Positions 4,658-12,364 of a stretch of DNA of 12,667 nucleotides are shown here, piece after piece; positions within the stretch are counted from its first letter, which is position 1; each line of letters begins with the position of its first letter. The translations under genes were made by a program, and so were the position numbers. Under the pieces are notes generated by a model. The model made no database searches, was not told where the DNA came from, and saw only the letters and a list, made by a program, of their open reading frames with translations. Source of the stretch: Rhizobiaceae bacterium. Its GTDB lineage: Bacteria > Pseudomonadota > Alphaproteobacteria > Rhizobiales > Rhizobiaceae. Location: contig CAJYRE010000087.1 of the NCBI GenBank assembly GCA_913776675.1, forward strand, positions 1-12,667, read 5' to 3'.

Positions 4658-6441
4658 TGGAAAACAACCGCAATTATCTCATCGCGATTGCACTTTCGGT
4701 GCTGGTCGTATTGGGCTGGCAGTTCTTCTACATGAACCCGCGGATCGAGGCTCAGAAACAGGCCGAACAGATCAGGCAGGCAGAACTGGCCAAGACCAAG
4801 CCTGCTTCTGCTCCCGCAGGCGTTAATGGTGCGCTGCCAGGCGGCACGCAGGCCGGCGCTGCGGTGGAGAGCCGTGAAGACGCCATTGCCAAAACAGCCC
4901 GCGTTGAAATTGATACCAAAGCTCTGGCGGGTTCCATCAACCTGACAGGTGCCCGTCTGGATGACCTTCGTCTGAAGGCCTATCATGAGACGGTGGACAA
5001 GACGAGCCCGATCATTTCGCTGCTCAACCCGGCTGATACCAAGGACGGATATTTTGCCGAACTGGGCTTTATTGGCGGTGACAAGACAGGTTCAGTGCCC
5101 GGTCCCAACACCGTATGGACGGTCAAGGGCGGCGAAAAGCTGACAGAAACCACACCGGTAACACTGACCTACACCAATGATGCAGGCTTGACCTTCAGCC
5201 GCAAGATTTCGGTCGATGACCACTACATGTTTACGGTCGAAGATACCGTGTCCAATGCTGGCAGCGCCGATGTCAGCATTGCGCCCTATGGCCGCATTAC
5301 CCGCTACAACAAGCCTGCTGTTGCATCGACCTATGTGTTGCACGAGGGCTTTCTCGGTGTGATTGGCGCAGGCAACAGCCTGTCGGAAGCCAAATACGCA
5401 TCCATTGAAAAAGAAAATGAAACCAATCCAAAGGCCACAGGTGGCTGGCTTGGTATCACTGACAAATACTGGGCTGCGACTCTGGTGCCAGATCAGAAGC
5501 TGGCCTACGATTCGCGCTTCTCGCACTTCACGGATGGTCAGGCCCGTTTCCAGGCCGACTATAAGAATGATGCGGTGTCTGTGCCAGCGGGCCAGTCCAC
5601 CACGCTCAAGACCCTGCTGTTTGCGGGTGCCAAGGAAGTGCCGGTTATCGACCAGTACGAGGTCTCCTACAATATTCCCGGCTTTGACCGTCTGATCGAT
5701 TGGGGCTGGTTCTACTTCCTCACCAAGCCAATGTTCAAATTGATGGACTTCTTCTTCCGTCATGTTGGCAATTTTGGTGTGGCCATTCTGTTGACCACGA
5801 TTGTCGTCAAGGCGCTGTTCTTCCCGCTGGCCTCGAAGCAATATGCCTCGATGGCCAACATGAAGCGCATGCAGCCGAAGATGGAAGAGCTGAAGGCCAA
5901 GTTCGGTGACGACAAGATGGCGCTGCAGCAGGCCATGATGGCGCTTTATAAGGAAGAGAAGATCAATCCGGTGGCTGGTTGCTGGCCGCTTCTGCTGCAG
6001 ATTCCGGTGTTTTTCTCGCTGTACAAGGTGATTTACATCACCATTGAAATGCGTCATGCGCCGTTCTTTGGCTGGATTCGGGATCTTTCAGCGCCTGATC
6101 CGACCAGCATTGTCAATCTGTTTGGTTTGCTGCCGTTCGAAGCGCCTGCCATTGTGCATCTGGGTGTCTGGCCGATCATTATGGGCTTCACCATGTTCCT
6201 GCAAATGCGCATGAACCCGACCCCTCCAGATCCGACTCAAGCCATGCTGTTCAACTGGATGCCGCTGGTGTTCACCTTCATGCTCGGTTCGTTCCCGGCC
6301 GGTCTGGTGATCTATTGGGCTTGGAACAATTCGCTCTCGGTGTTGCAGCAGTCGATCATCATGAAGCGTCATGGTGTAGAGATCGAGCTGTTTAAAAACA
6401 TCAAGAGCCTGTTTCGACCCAAAGAAAAACCGTCGAAATAA
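4654..6441 (+). CDS. yidC: membrane protein insertase YidC
   Basis: This 595-residue Oxa1/YidC-family protein inserts and folds inner-membrane proteins with or without SecYEG. The layout is TM1 at ~8-26, a large periplasmic beta domain (~80-340, the Gram-negative type) and the conserved insertase core ~350-570. The core contains [17 protein letters not shown] (375-391), the cytoplasmic helical hairpin rich in K and M (395-435), [20 protein letters not shown] (438-457) and further helices ~500-518 and ~533-560. The groove residue equivalent to Arg366 of E. coli appears to be Lys386. ATG codons at 4654 and 4657 are tandem; AGGA at 4646-4649 is 4 or 7 bases away, so 4657 is equally possible. The ATGA overlap couples it to rnpA, and a terminator follows at 6462. 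Confidence 0.97.
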   Translation: MMENNRNYLIAIALSVLVVLGWQFFYMNPRIEAQKQAEQIRQAELAKTKPASAPAGVNGALPGGTQAGAAVESREDAIAKTARVEIDTKALAGSINLTGARLDDLRLKAYHETVDKTSPIISLLNPADTKDGYFAELGFIGGDKTGSVPGPNTVWTVKGGEKLTETTPVTLTYTNDAGLTFSRKISVDDHYMFTVEDTVSNAGSADVSIAPYGRITRYNKPAVASTYVLHEGFLGVIGAGNSLSEAKYASIEKENETNPKATGGWLGITDKYWAATLVPDQKLAYDSRFSHFTDGQARFQADYKNDAVSVPAGQSTTLKTLLFAGAKEVPVIDQYEVSYNIPGFDRLIDWGWFYFLTKPMFKLMDFFFRHVGNFGVAILLTTIVVKALFFPLASKQYASMANMKRMQPKMEELKAKFGDDKMALQQAMMALYKEEKINPVAGCWPLLLQIPVFFSLYKVIYITIEMRHAPFFGWIRDLSAPDPTSIVNLFGLLPFEAPAIVHLGVWPIIMGFTMFLQMRMNPTPPDPTQAMLFNWMPLVFTFMLGSFPAGLVIYWAWNNSLSVLQQSIIMKRHGVEIELFKNIKSLFRPKEKPSK

Positions 6442-6461
6442 ACAGCAAGGCCATTGATTGC

Positions 6462-6488
6462 AAAGCCCCGGTCAAGTGCCGGGGTTTT
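6462..6488 (+). terminator. intrinsic terminator after yidC
   Basis: AAAGCCCCGG (6462-6471) pairs with CCGGGGTTTT (6479-6488) around the loop TCAAGTG. It is a GC-rich stem running directly into four Ts. It lies 20 bases after the yidC stop and should end the rpmH-rnpA-yidC transcript. Confidence 0.85.
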
Positions 6489-6508
6489 CGTTTGAAATTG
6501 CCATGGTT

Positions 6509-6537
6509 TTGTGACCGAATTTGCCTGACGATAAACT
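6509..6537 (+). promoter_or_regulatory. candidate promoter of engB
   Basis: TTGTGA (6509-6514) and TAAACT (6532-6537) are 17 bases apart, between the yidC terminator and engB. Each box matches 4 of 6 consensus bases. Its position makes it reasonable, since the terminator would otherwise leave engB untranscribed. Confidence 0.4.
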
Positions 6538-6568
6538 TTCTTAGCAACCGGCATCAGGAGACTGAAAA

Positions 6569-7228
6569 ATGACAACGACACAAAGCACTGATGACAAGCC
6601 GGTTTTTGGTCGCCCTTGGGTTTTCATTCGGGGCGTGCCCGCCATGAAGTTTCTGCCGCCGGAAGGTCCGCTGGAAATCGCCTTTGCTGGCCGTTCAAAC
6701 GTGGGCAAATCCTCGCTGATCAACGCATTGGTGGGGCAGAATGGCCTTGCCCGTACATCCAACACGCCGGGCCGCACCCAAGAGCTGAACTATTTCGTTC
6801 CCGAGGGTTATAGCGGCGGTGAGGGGGATCTGCCTCCCATGGCCTTGGTGGACATGCCGGGCTATGGTTATGCCAAGGCCCCCAAGGAAAACGTGGATGC
6901 CTGGACCAAGCTGGTTTATGATTACTTGCGCGGTCGCGCCACGCTAAAGCGCGTTTACGTGCTGATCGACAGCCGCCACGGCATCAAGAAAAATGACGAG
7001 GAAGTGCTGTCCCTGCTCGACAAGGCGGCAATGTCCTACCAGATCGTGCTGACCAAAACCGACAAGATCAAGGAAGCGGGAGTGCCACGCCTGATCAATG
7101 AAACGCTGGAAAAAATTCGCAAGCGCCCGGCTGCTTATCCGGAAGTCTTGTCCACCTCCTCTGAAAAAGCCAAGGGCTTGGACGAATTGCGCGCGGCAAT
7201 TTTGAAAACAGTGGGCCTTGAAGCCTGA
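6569..7228 (+). CDS. engB: ribosome biogenesis GTP-binding protein YihA/YsxC (EngB)
   Basis: This 219-residue TRAFAC-class GTPase assists late assembly of the large ribosomal subunit. All G motifs are visible: G1 GRSNVGKS (41-48), the G2 region with N-T-P-G-R-T (65-70), G3 DMPGYG (95-100), G4 TKTD (162-165) and G5-like STSSEK (195-200). The family signature [14 protein letters not shown] is intact, and the length is normal. ATG at 6569 is supported by AGGAG (6556-6560) with an 8-base spacer. It is separated from yidC by a terminator, so it is probably transcribed from its own promoter. In rhizobia as I recall them, argB follows directly; here a three-gene minus-strand block intervenes. Confidence 0.95.
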   Translation: MTTTQSTDDKPVFGRPWVFIRGVPAMKFLPPEGPLEIAFAGRSNVGKSSLINALVGQNGLARTSNTPGRTQELNYFVPEGYSGGEGDLPPMALVDMPGYGYAKAPKENVDAWTKLVYDYLRGRATLKRVYVLIDSRHGIKKNDEEVLSLLDKAAMSYQIVLTKTDKIKEAGVPRLINETLEKIRKRPAAYPEVLSTSSEKAKGLDELRAAILKTVGLEA

Positions 7229-7281
7229 CGACTGCATCCTTCCTTCAAGGGAGTCGATGAGGGTAAAATTATCAAGCATAG

Positions 7282-7317
7282 AAAAACCGGCGGCAGATGT
7301 TTCGCTGCCGCCGGCTT
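7282..7317 (-). terminator. strong terminator of the fasciclin gene
   Basis: CCGGCGGCAG (7287-7296) pairs perfectly with CTGCCGCCGG (7305-7314) around 8 bases. Read leftward, the stem is followed by TTTTT (complement of 7282-7286), so it terminates the minus-strand gene. It lies between the convergent ends of engB and the fasciclin gene and could also slow engB transcripts, although no T-run follows in that direction. Confidence 0.88.
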
Positions 7318-7340
7318 GCTGGTCAGATGACTGTGTAGGG

Positions 7341-7898
7341 TTACATCTTCGGCAGCAAAACTTTGTCGATCACGTGAATCACACCATTGGATTGCTTCAC
7401 GTCAGCAATCGTCACATGGGCAACACCGCCGGATTCGTCGGTAAGGGTAATCTTGCCCTTGGACTCTTTGGCTTTCAGAACACAGCCGCCCACGGTTTTC
7501 ACATCATGCTCACCCCCATCGTCCTTGATCATCTTTTCGATGGCAGTGGACATGGCATCAGCAGCCACAACATGGCAGGTCAGAATCTTGGTGAGTTTTT
7601 CCTTGTTGGCTGGCTCCAGCAGGGATTTCACTGTGCCGGCGGGAAGTTTGTCAAACGCTTCGTTGGTGGGCGCAAAGACGGTGAATGGGCCTTTGCCTTC
7701 AAGGGTTTCCACCAGGCCCGCGGCCTTCACGGCAGCCACCAGAGTGGTGTGGTCTTTTGATTTGCTGGCGTTTTCGATGATATTCTTGGTTGGATACATG
7801 GCTGCGCCCCCCACCATAGGGTCCTTGGCGAAGGCCACGGCACTGCCGGCAGCCAGAATGGAGGCGGCTGTCAGAATGCGAAGGGTCGTCTTGATCAT
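7341..7898 (-). CDS. secreted fasciclin (FAS1) domain protein
   Basis: This 185-residue protein has a signal peptide (hydrophobic 7-22, likely cut after AFA at 22-24), so it should be periplasmic or secreted. One FAS1 domain fills the rest: H1 box TVFAPTNEAFDKLP (73-86), and H2 box NGVIHVIDKVLLP (171-183). FAS1 domains mediate adhesion or surface interactions. Relatives include mycobacterial MPT70/MPT83 and the symbiotically induced Nex18 protein I recall from Sinorhizobium. Cys108 and Cys139 might form a disulfide. ATG at 7898 has GAGGA with an 8-base spacer. It lies downstream of an ECF sigma and RskA-type anti-sigma pair but with a separate 145-base upstream region, so it is probably their target. 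A perfect terminator follows. Confidence 0.9.
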   Translation of the reverse strand: MIKTTLRILTAASILAAGSAVAFAKDPMVGGAAMYPTKNIIENASKSKDHTTLVAAVKAAGLVETLEGKGPFTVFAPTNEAFDKLPAGTVKSLLEPANKEKLTKILTCHVVAADAMSTAIEKMIKDDGGEHDVKTVGGCVLKAKESKGKITLTDESGGVAHVTIADVKQSNGVIHVIDKVLLPKM

Positions 7899-7935
7899 CG
7901 GTCAGGTCCTCTTCCCGTTTGAATATCTTCAATTC

Positions 7936-7963
7936 TGTTCCCTCCATGATGAGGCCGGGAACA
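7936..7963 (-). repeat. inverted repeat at the start of the fasciclin leader
   Basis: TGTTCCC (7936-7942) and GGGAACA (7957-7963) form a perfect 7-base inverted repeat with a 14-base loop. If transcription begins at the ECF-type promoter just upstream, the mRNA would open with this hairpin, which could protect the 5' end. It could instead be a binding site for a dimeric regulator. Confidence 0.4.
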
Positions 7964-7971
7964 ATAGAGAA

Positions 7972-7998
7972 GACGAGAAGGCGGGCCAAAAAGTTTCA
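7972..7998 (-). promoter_or_regulatory. candidate ECF-sigma promoter of the fasciclin gene
   Basis: Reading leftward, TGAAAC (7998-7993) and CGTC (7975-7972) are 17 bases apart. An AAC-ending -35 with a CGTC/CGTT -10 at this spacing is typical of many ECF sigma promoters. Start would fall near 7964-7966. I did not find the same pair at the right spacing before the sigma gene itself, so the assignment is tentative. Confidence 0.35.
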
Positions 7999-8043
7999 AG
8001 AAAATGCAAAAATAAATTCAAGGCATTGAAAAATATACAAAAA

Positions 8044-8766
8044 TTATGGTGTGTGCGTAATGCCGGTTCCAATCACAGCCCCTGTCGGCAATCCGCTTGG
8101 TGATCCCCCTAACGGCTCGATGCTGACAGCCAGCGTGACCCCGCTTTTTAAATTGCTCCGCATCGCATCACTGACAGTAAACTCGCCTTCGCCATTTTGT
8201 GGCAGAACGCCCAGAGAATGCGGCTTGCCGCTTGCTTCGATCATCCATAATTCCAGAGAATTGGCAGCCTGGGCGGATGTTGCCACGGGTGTCACGCGCA
8301 AGCGGCCATTGAAGCGATTATAGCTGGCCAGAAGCGAGAGAGAGGCATTTGTGGTCTTCAGATCGGCAACAAGATGCTGACCGCCATAGCGGGCTTCCCA
8401 CAGGCCCAGATCAAGGCCGACCAAAGAGGCCAGCGCTATGATACTGACCAAGGCGACACCGCGCCATACGGCTGTGGAATGCCACAGGGTCGCCAGAAAA
8501 TGGGTTGGTGCAGGCTTCGAGCGGCCAAACAGCCGGGTTTCAATGTGGGAAAAACTTTCGGCACGGGGTTGAGCAGGGCCGTAATCATCGTTGAATTGTG
8601 AGAGGTTTTCTTCCCAGCGATGCACCATGGCGGCAAATTGCCGATCCTGTTTCAGGCGAAGCTCAACTTTCAGGCGGTTCTCGGCAGACAGAACACCGAG
8701 TACATACTCGCCAGCCAGCACTTCATCTCTGGAACGATTTCCCTTGCTTTGGTCTGGTTTGCTCAT
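8044..8766 (-). CDS. RskA-type transmembrane anti-sigma factor
   Basis: This 240-residue protein should hold its partner sigma factor inactive at the membrane until a signal triggers release. Residues ~13-58 form the cytoplasmic sigma-binding domain (AGEYVLGVLSAENR followed by a charged helix). There is no Cys/His zinc motif, so it is not a ChrR/ZAS type. One TM segment lies at ~103-121. The outer domain (~140-240) has the RskA pattern, with LELWMIEASGKPHSLGVLP (171-189) and VSIEPLGGSPSG-type ending. ATG at 8766 overlaps the sigma gene's TGA as ATGA; a GTG at 8778 would add 4 residues. Tight coupling to the sigma gene supports the pairing. RskA proteins are activated by regulated proteolysis; no protease gene is in view. 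Confidence 0.88.
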   Translation of the reverse strand: MSKPDQSKGNRSRDEVLAGEYVLGVLSAENRLKVELRLKQDRQFAAMVHRWEENLSQFNDDYGPAQPRAESFSHIETRLFGRSKPAPTHFLATLWHSTAVWRGVALVSIIALASLVGLDLGLWEARYGGQHLVADLKTTNASLSLLASYNRFNGRLRVTPVATSAQAANSLELWMIEASGKPHSLGVLPQNGEGEFTVSDAMRSNLKSGVTLAVSIEPLGGSPSGLPTGAVIGTGITHTP

Positions 8767-9299
8767 TTTTCCATGCACTCTCTCAATGCCAAAAGGCTAC
8801 GCCGCAACCATGTCCGCACCGTGTTCAGTGGTACGCCCAGACTGTCAGCCAGCTCCTGATAGCTTGCACCCTCCACATACGCCTGCCTGACGGCGTGTGC
8901 TTTGCTAGCTTCCAACTCTTCCATGCACCTGTCAATGCGCTTTCCTTCGTGGCGTAAATTCGTGGCCTGTTCAGGGTTGGCGGCTGTGTCGGGAATATCC
9001 CAAGCTTCCTCCATATCCTGTGTTGGTGGACCGCGACGGCGCAGCGTGTCAATGCAATGATACCGCGCGATGGCATTCAACCAGGCCATGGCGCTATGGC
9101 CTGCTGCATTGAAATGATCGGCTTTGTGCCAGATTTTCACAAAGATTTCCTGTAATGCGTCTTCAGCTTCGTTTCTGTCTTTGAGAATACGCAGGCAAAG
9201 ACCAAAAAGTTTCGGGCTGGTTTGCCGATAGAGTTCACCAAAGGCGGAACGTTCGCGCAAGGCGACCCTGCTCAGTAAAGCTTGAATGTTATCGCTCAT
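8763..9299 (-). CDS. ECF-family RNA polymerase sigma factor
   Basis: This 178-residue protein has only the sigma2 and sigma4 regions, as ECF factors do. Region 2 spans ~18-90, with AFGELYRQTSPKLFGLCLRI, the core-binding DALQEIFVKIWHKA (47-60) and the -10 recognition stretch ending in IDTLRRR (83-89). Region 4 (~122-172) has the helix-turn-helix SYQELADSLGVPLNTVRTWL. The start is ATG at 9299; the GGAG upstream is a little far (13 bases). In-frame starts at 9323 or 9389 would add residues unlike the family and are rejected. It is the first gene of a unit with the anti-sigma factor, and by analogy with SigK/RskA it should drive the fasciclin gene and probably others elsewhere. Confidence 0.92.
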   Translation of the reverse strand: MSDNIQALLSRVALRERSAFGELYRQTSPKLFGLCLRILKDRNEAEDALQEIFVKIWHKADHFNAAGHSAMAWLNAIARYHCIDTLRRRGPPTQDMEEAWDIPDTAANPEQATNLRHEGKRIDRCMEELEASKAHAVRQAYVEGASYQELADSLGVPLNTVRTWLRRSLLALRECMEK

Positions 9300-9323
9300 G
9301 AGTGTGTCATGTCTCCGAAACAT

Positions 9324-9342
9324 CGTCCGACGAATGCGGACG
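9324..9342 (-). repeat. inverted repeat in front of the sigma gene
   Basis: CGTCCG (9324-9329) and CGGACG (9337-9342) are perfect arms around 7 bases, 25 bases before the sigma ATG. It could be a leader hairpin or an operator. A second perfect palindrome, CGGTTAACCG, sits at 9425-9434, midway in the divergent gap to argB. I see no convincing promoter pair for either flanking gene in this 244-base gap. Confidence 0.35.
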
Positions 9343-9543
9343 CCTCTATAACTTCTTTCACGCCAAAGCATTTCGTTCAAACAGCCCATGTGGATTGCTC
9401 ATGGTGCGGATAATTCGCTGGCTGGCGGTTAACCGGCCCAACCCCACAGAAGTTTGCATGCTGGCTGAAATTTTCATCTCAAAGCGATTTTGATTTCAGA
9501 AATTATGCAGTAGAAAGCTGCGAACCAACCGAAGGAATCTCCC

Positions 9544-10431
9544 ATGAGCGCCTCCGAAAGCGAAACTCAGGCCCGTCTTCTGGCCCAGGCGCTGCCTTAC
9601 ATGCAGCGTTATGAAAACAAGACGATTGTTGTCAAATACGGTGGTCACGCCATGGGTGATGCTGAGCTGGGCCGCGCCTTTGCCAATGATATTGCCCTGT
9701 TGAAGCAGTTTGGTGTCAATCCGATTGTGGTTCACGGCGGCGGGCCACAGATTGGTGCGATGCTGAGCAAAATGGGCATCGAATCCAAGTTTGAAGGCGG
9801 ATTGCGCGTTACCGACCAGAAAACGGTCGAGATTGTTGAAATGGTGCTGGCTGGCTCCATCAACAAGGAAATTGTTGCTCTCATCAACCAGACAGGCGAA
9901 TGGGCCATTGGTTTGTGCGGCAAGGATGGCAACATGGTGTTTGCCGAAAAAGCCAAGAAGACCGTGATTGACCCCGATTCGAACATCGAACGGGTGCTGG
10001 ATCTGGGCTTTGTCGGCGAGGTGGTGGAAGTTGACCGCACACTTCTGGACCTGTTGGCCAAATCGGAAATGATTCCGGTGATTGCGCCCGTGGCTCCGGG
10101 TCGGGATGGTCACACCTACAACATCAATGCCGATACATTTGCAGGGGCCATTGCCGGTGCGCTGCGGGCAGACCGCCTGCTGTTTCTTACCGATGTTCCC
10201 GGCGTTCTCAATAAGAAGGGTGAGTTGATCAAGGAACTCTCCGTGTCCGAGGCGCGGGCGCTGATCAAGGATGGTACAATTTCGGGTGGCATGATCCCCA
10301 AGGTCGAAACCTGCATTGAAGCCATCAACGCCGGTGTGCAGGGTGTCGTGATTCTCAACGGCAAGACAGCCCATTCGGTGCTGCTTGAAATCTTCACCGA
10401 ACACGGCGCAGGCACGCTGATCGTACCTTGA
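9544..10431 (+). CDS. argB: N-acetylglutamate kinase
   Basis: This 295-residue cytoplasmic enzyme phosphorylates N-acetylglutamate with ATP, the second step of arginine synthesis, and is usually the feedback-controlled one. Motifs of the amino acid kinase fold are intact: K31-[17 protein letters not shown] (62-71), the substrate-binding GGLRVTD (85-91), NINADTFA (193-200), FLTDVPGVL (214-222) and SGGMIPKVE with K253. The ~20-residue N-terminal helix and the HGAGTLIV end resemble arginine-inhibited hexameric enzymes, so inhibition by arginine is a reasonable inference. ATG at 9544 has AAGGA (9532-9536) with a 7-base spacer. It diverges from the sigma gene and converges with the membrane protein gene, with a palindrome between them. 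Confidence 0.97.
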   Translation: MSASESETQARLLAQALPYMQRYENKTIVVKYGGHAMGDAELGRAFANDIALLKQFGVNPIVVHGGGPQIGAMLSKMGIESKFEGGLRVTDQKTVEIVEMVLAGSINKEIVALINQTGEWAIGLCGKDGNMVFAEKAKKTVIDPDSNIERVLDLGFVGEVVEVDRTLLDLLAKSEMIPVIAPVAPGRDGHTYNINADTFAGAIAGALRADRLLFLTDVPGVLNKKGELIKELSVSEARALIKDGTISGGMIPKVETCIEAINAGVQGVVILNGKTAHSVLLEIFTEHGAGTLIVP

Positions 10432-10438
10432 ATGCGAT

Positions 10439-10477
10439 TGTATCAGGGAAAGCGGATTTCCGCGTTTCCCTGATACA
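10439..10477. terminator. long imperfect palindrome between convergent argB and membrane gene
   Basis: TGTATCAGGGAAA (10439-10451) pairs with TTTCCCTGATACA (10465-10477). Inside, GCGG pairs with CCGC, leaving one bulged G (10464). The stem is about 17 base pairs and lies 7 bases after the argB stop and 2 bases past the stop of the facing gene. No clean T-run follows on either strand, so it may end transcription inefficiently in both directions or protect 3' ends. Confidence 0.6.
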
Positions 10478-10479
10478 CT

Positions 10480-11076
10480 CTAAAGCGGGTTGACGTTCAG
10501 ATAGCCCTGCAAAAATTCCGACAGAAGAGTTGTTGGGATCAGCATGACCATGGTCAGCGCTGTGACCAGAAGCGGTTGTGACCCAACAATGGCGGCCATC
10601 AGCCGGAATGTGCTGACGGCCAAACCCATCAATAACAACAGCCACAACAGCACAATAACCTGTCCCAGCATGGGAAAAACCACCGCAAGGGCAATCAGCA
10701 GAGCATTGGCGTAGGCAACCGGCAAGGCCAGCCAATTGGTGGTCACAACAATGGCCTGAAACCGCCCGCCCAGCGACAGGATATGGCAGACGACCCCCAT
10801 CAGAATCAGAGGCGTAATCCACGTGGCCATATCAATCATGGCCATGCGCAGAAAAAATACCCCGCCGGACTGTTCTTCGCTGATCCCGCTGATCAACAGG
10901 GTTCTATACCAGAACAGCCATGAAATAATCATGGCTGGCATGGACCAGCCGATGGACCAGAAGGATCGGTTGACGCCGCGTTCGGAAATATCGAAATACA
11001 GAAAGCCCCGCGTATCGCCTTTCAGCAGCATCCACAGGCCTGCCAGATAGATTTCGACCTCTTTAAATCCCGGCAT
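10480..11076 (-). CDS. multi-pass inner-membrane protein, function unknown
   Basis: This 198-residue protein is dominated by hydrophobic helices, at about 40-62, 85-103, 108-133, 136-158 and 168-185. The N-terminal ~38 residues are cytoplasmic-looking ([20 protein letters not shown], then [11 protein letters not shown]). I see no transporter signature or catalytic motif. A distant Yip1-like fold is possible but not demonstrated. ATG at 11076 lies inside the 3' end of dapE (14-base overlap). AAGG is 12 bases upstream, and a TTG at 11094 would add 6 residues. The overlap makes it part of the dapD-dapE transcript, so it may be co-expressed with lysine/cell-wall precursor synthesis. A link to diaminopimelate or peptidoglycan is only inferred from position. 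Confidence 0.8.
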   Translation of the reverse strand: MPGFKEVEIYLAGLWMLLKGDTRGFLYFDISERGVNRSFWSIGWSMPAMIISWLFWYRTLLISGISEEQSGGVFFLRMAMIDMATWITPLILMGVVCHILSLGGRFQAIVVTTNWLALPVAYANALLIALAVVFPMLGQVIVLLWLLLLMGLAVSTFRLMAAIVGSQPLLVTALTMVMLIPTTLLSEFLQGYLNVNPL

Positions 11077-12277
11077 GGGCAAACCAGCCTTCAATGAATT
11101 GTCCGTAAATGCCTGTCAGCGTTTCCAGATCAACCACAGCCACCCGCTCATCCACCATGTGCATGGTCTGTCCTACCAGACCAAATTCCACCACAGGGCA
11201 ATAGTCCTTGATGAAGCGCGCATCCGACGTGCCGCCGGTGGTCGAGAGTGCTGGCGTTCTGCCCACGGTTTTTTCAATCGCAGCGGTGAGAGACTGGATC
11301 AGCGCATCATCACGGGTGAGAAACACATGCGATGGCCTGTCAGCCCAGGTAATCTCATAGCGCAGCGGCTCACGGCCCGGGCGCAGGGTCTGATCCTTGG
11401 AAGCCTCATCCAGACGGCGGACAATTTCGGCCTGCACTGTCTCGGCGGTCCAGGTGTCGTTGAAGCGGATATTGAACTTTGCCGTCGCCTTGGCAGGCAC
11501 AACATTGGTGGCCACATTGCCGACATCAATGGTGGTGACTTCCAGATTGGAGGGCTGGAAATTCTCGGTACCGGAATCGAAGGGTGGGGACATCAAGGCG
11601 TCCGTGAGCTTGATGATGCCCCGCACGGCGTTATCGGCCAGATGTGGATAGGCCGCATGACCTTGCACGCCAAACACGGTGATCTGGCCGGAGACAGAGC
11701 CGCGACGGCCAATCTTGATCATGTCGCCCAGCGTGTCGGGGTTGGTTGGCTCGCCCACAAGGCAGGCATCCCAGCGCTCACCCTGCTCGGCGGCCCATTG
11801 CAAAAGCTTGGTGGTGCCGTTGATGGAGGGGCCTTCCTCATCACCCGTGATCAGAAATGAGATGGAGCCTTTCGGCGCACCGTGCTGCTGAATATGGCGG
11901 GCAACAGCGGCGACAAAGCAGGCGATGCCGCCTTTCATGTCCACAGCGCCACGGCCATACATCTCGCCCTTATCGATCTCGGCTGCAAAGGGTGGATGTG
12001 TCCAGGCCGCTTCATCGCCTACGGGCACCACATCGGTATGGCCAGCAAACATCAGGTGCGGCCCGTCTGTGCCAAGACGTGCATAGAGATTTTCCACGTC
12101 CGGCGTTCCGTCTTCACGGGCCACCATCCGCGATACCTTGAAGCCCAGCGGTTCCAGCATGGCAGCAAGCGCTGTCAAGGCACCGCCCTCGGCGGGCGTG
12201 ACGGAGGGGCAGCGGATCAGGGTCTGGAGATTGGCAACCGGATCGGTAGCAGGCACAGTGTTGGCGGGATGCGACAT
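11063..12277 (-). CDS. dapE: succinyl-diaminopimelate desuccinylase
   Basis: This 404-residue cytoplasmic dizinc enzyme of the M20 family converts N-succinyl-LL-diaminopimelate to LL-diaminopimelate and succinate, on the way to lysine and peptidoglycan. Metal and catalytic residues are visible: H80 and D82 in GHTDVVP, D113 in [11 protein letters not shown]147-E148 in GDEEGP, E176 in VGEPT and H373 in TMHMVDE. The dimerisation domain lies at ~190-300 and includes [19 protein letters not shown] at 12277 is preferred because the family begins near '[17 protein letters not shown]', although it has no clear Shine-Dalgarno. ATG at 12331 has GGGAG 6 bases upstream but adds 18 hydrophobic, unlike-family residues. 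dapD precedes it by 87 bases, and the unknown membrane gene overlaps its end. Confidence 0.95.
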   Translation of the reverse strand: MSHPANTVPATDPVANLQTLIRCPSVTPAEGGALTALAAMLEPLGFKVSRMVAREDGTPDVENLYARLGTDGPHLMFAGHTDVVPVGDEAAWTHPPFAAEIDKGEMYGRGAVDMKGGIACFVAAVARHIQQHGAPKGSISFLITGDEEGPSINGTTKLLQWAAEQGERWDACLVGEPTNPDTLGDMIKIGRRGSVSGQITVFGVQGHAAYPHLADNAVRGIIKLTDALMSPPFDSGTENFQPSNLEVTTIDVGNVATNVVPAKATAKFNIRFNDTWTAETVQAEIVRRLDEASKDQTLRPGREPLRYEITWADRPSHVFLTRDDALIQSLTAAIEKTVGRTPALSTTGGTSDARFIKDYCPVVEFGLVGQTMHMVDERVAVVDLETLTGIYGQFIEGWFAHAGI

Positions 12278-12315
12278 GGACCACACAGAGAAAGAGACAG
12301 GGAAAACGCAAGAAG

Positions 12316-12343
12316 CGGGAGCCGCAAGCATTCTGCGCTCCCG
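12316..12343 (-). repeat. hairpin in the dapD-dapE gap
   Basis: CGGGAG (12316-12321) pairs with CTCCCG (12338-12343), and CGCA (12323-12326) with TGCG (12334-12337), with one unpaired base (12322). It lies 22 bases after the dapD stop on the minus strand. The sequence after it is T-rich but broken (CTTCTTGCGTTTT), so it may be a weak terminator or a 3'-end stabiliser of dapD mRNA. The arm also contains the GGGAG that precedes the alternative dapE ATG at 12331. Confidence 0.45.
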
Positions 12344-12364
12344 ATCCATGATGGATACTGGTGC

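Noticed and set aside
5092..6057. Minus-strand frame (321 codons) opposite yidC
   Set aside because: YidC is unmistakable on the plus strand; this product is rich in His and Gln with no family features.
7387..8103. Plus-strand frame (238 codons) opposite the fasciclin gene
   Set aside because: It crosses the fasciclin gene's promoter region and terminates in the anti-sigma gene; no motif and no ribosome site.
9496..10404. Minus-strand frame (302 codons) opposite argB
   Set aside because: ArgB motifs fix the coding strand; the antisense product is a codon-bias shadow.
11075..11860. Plus-strand frame (261 codons) opposite dapE
   Set aside because: All DapE metal ligands are on the minus strand; no features here.
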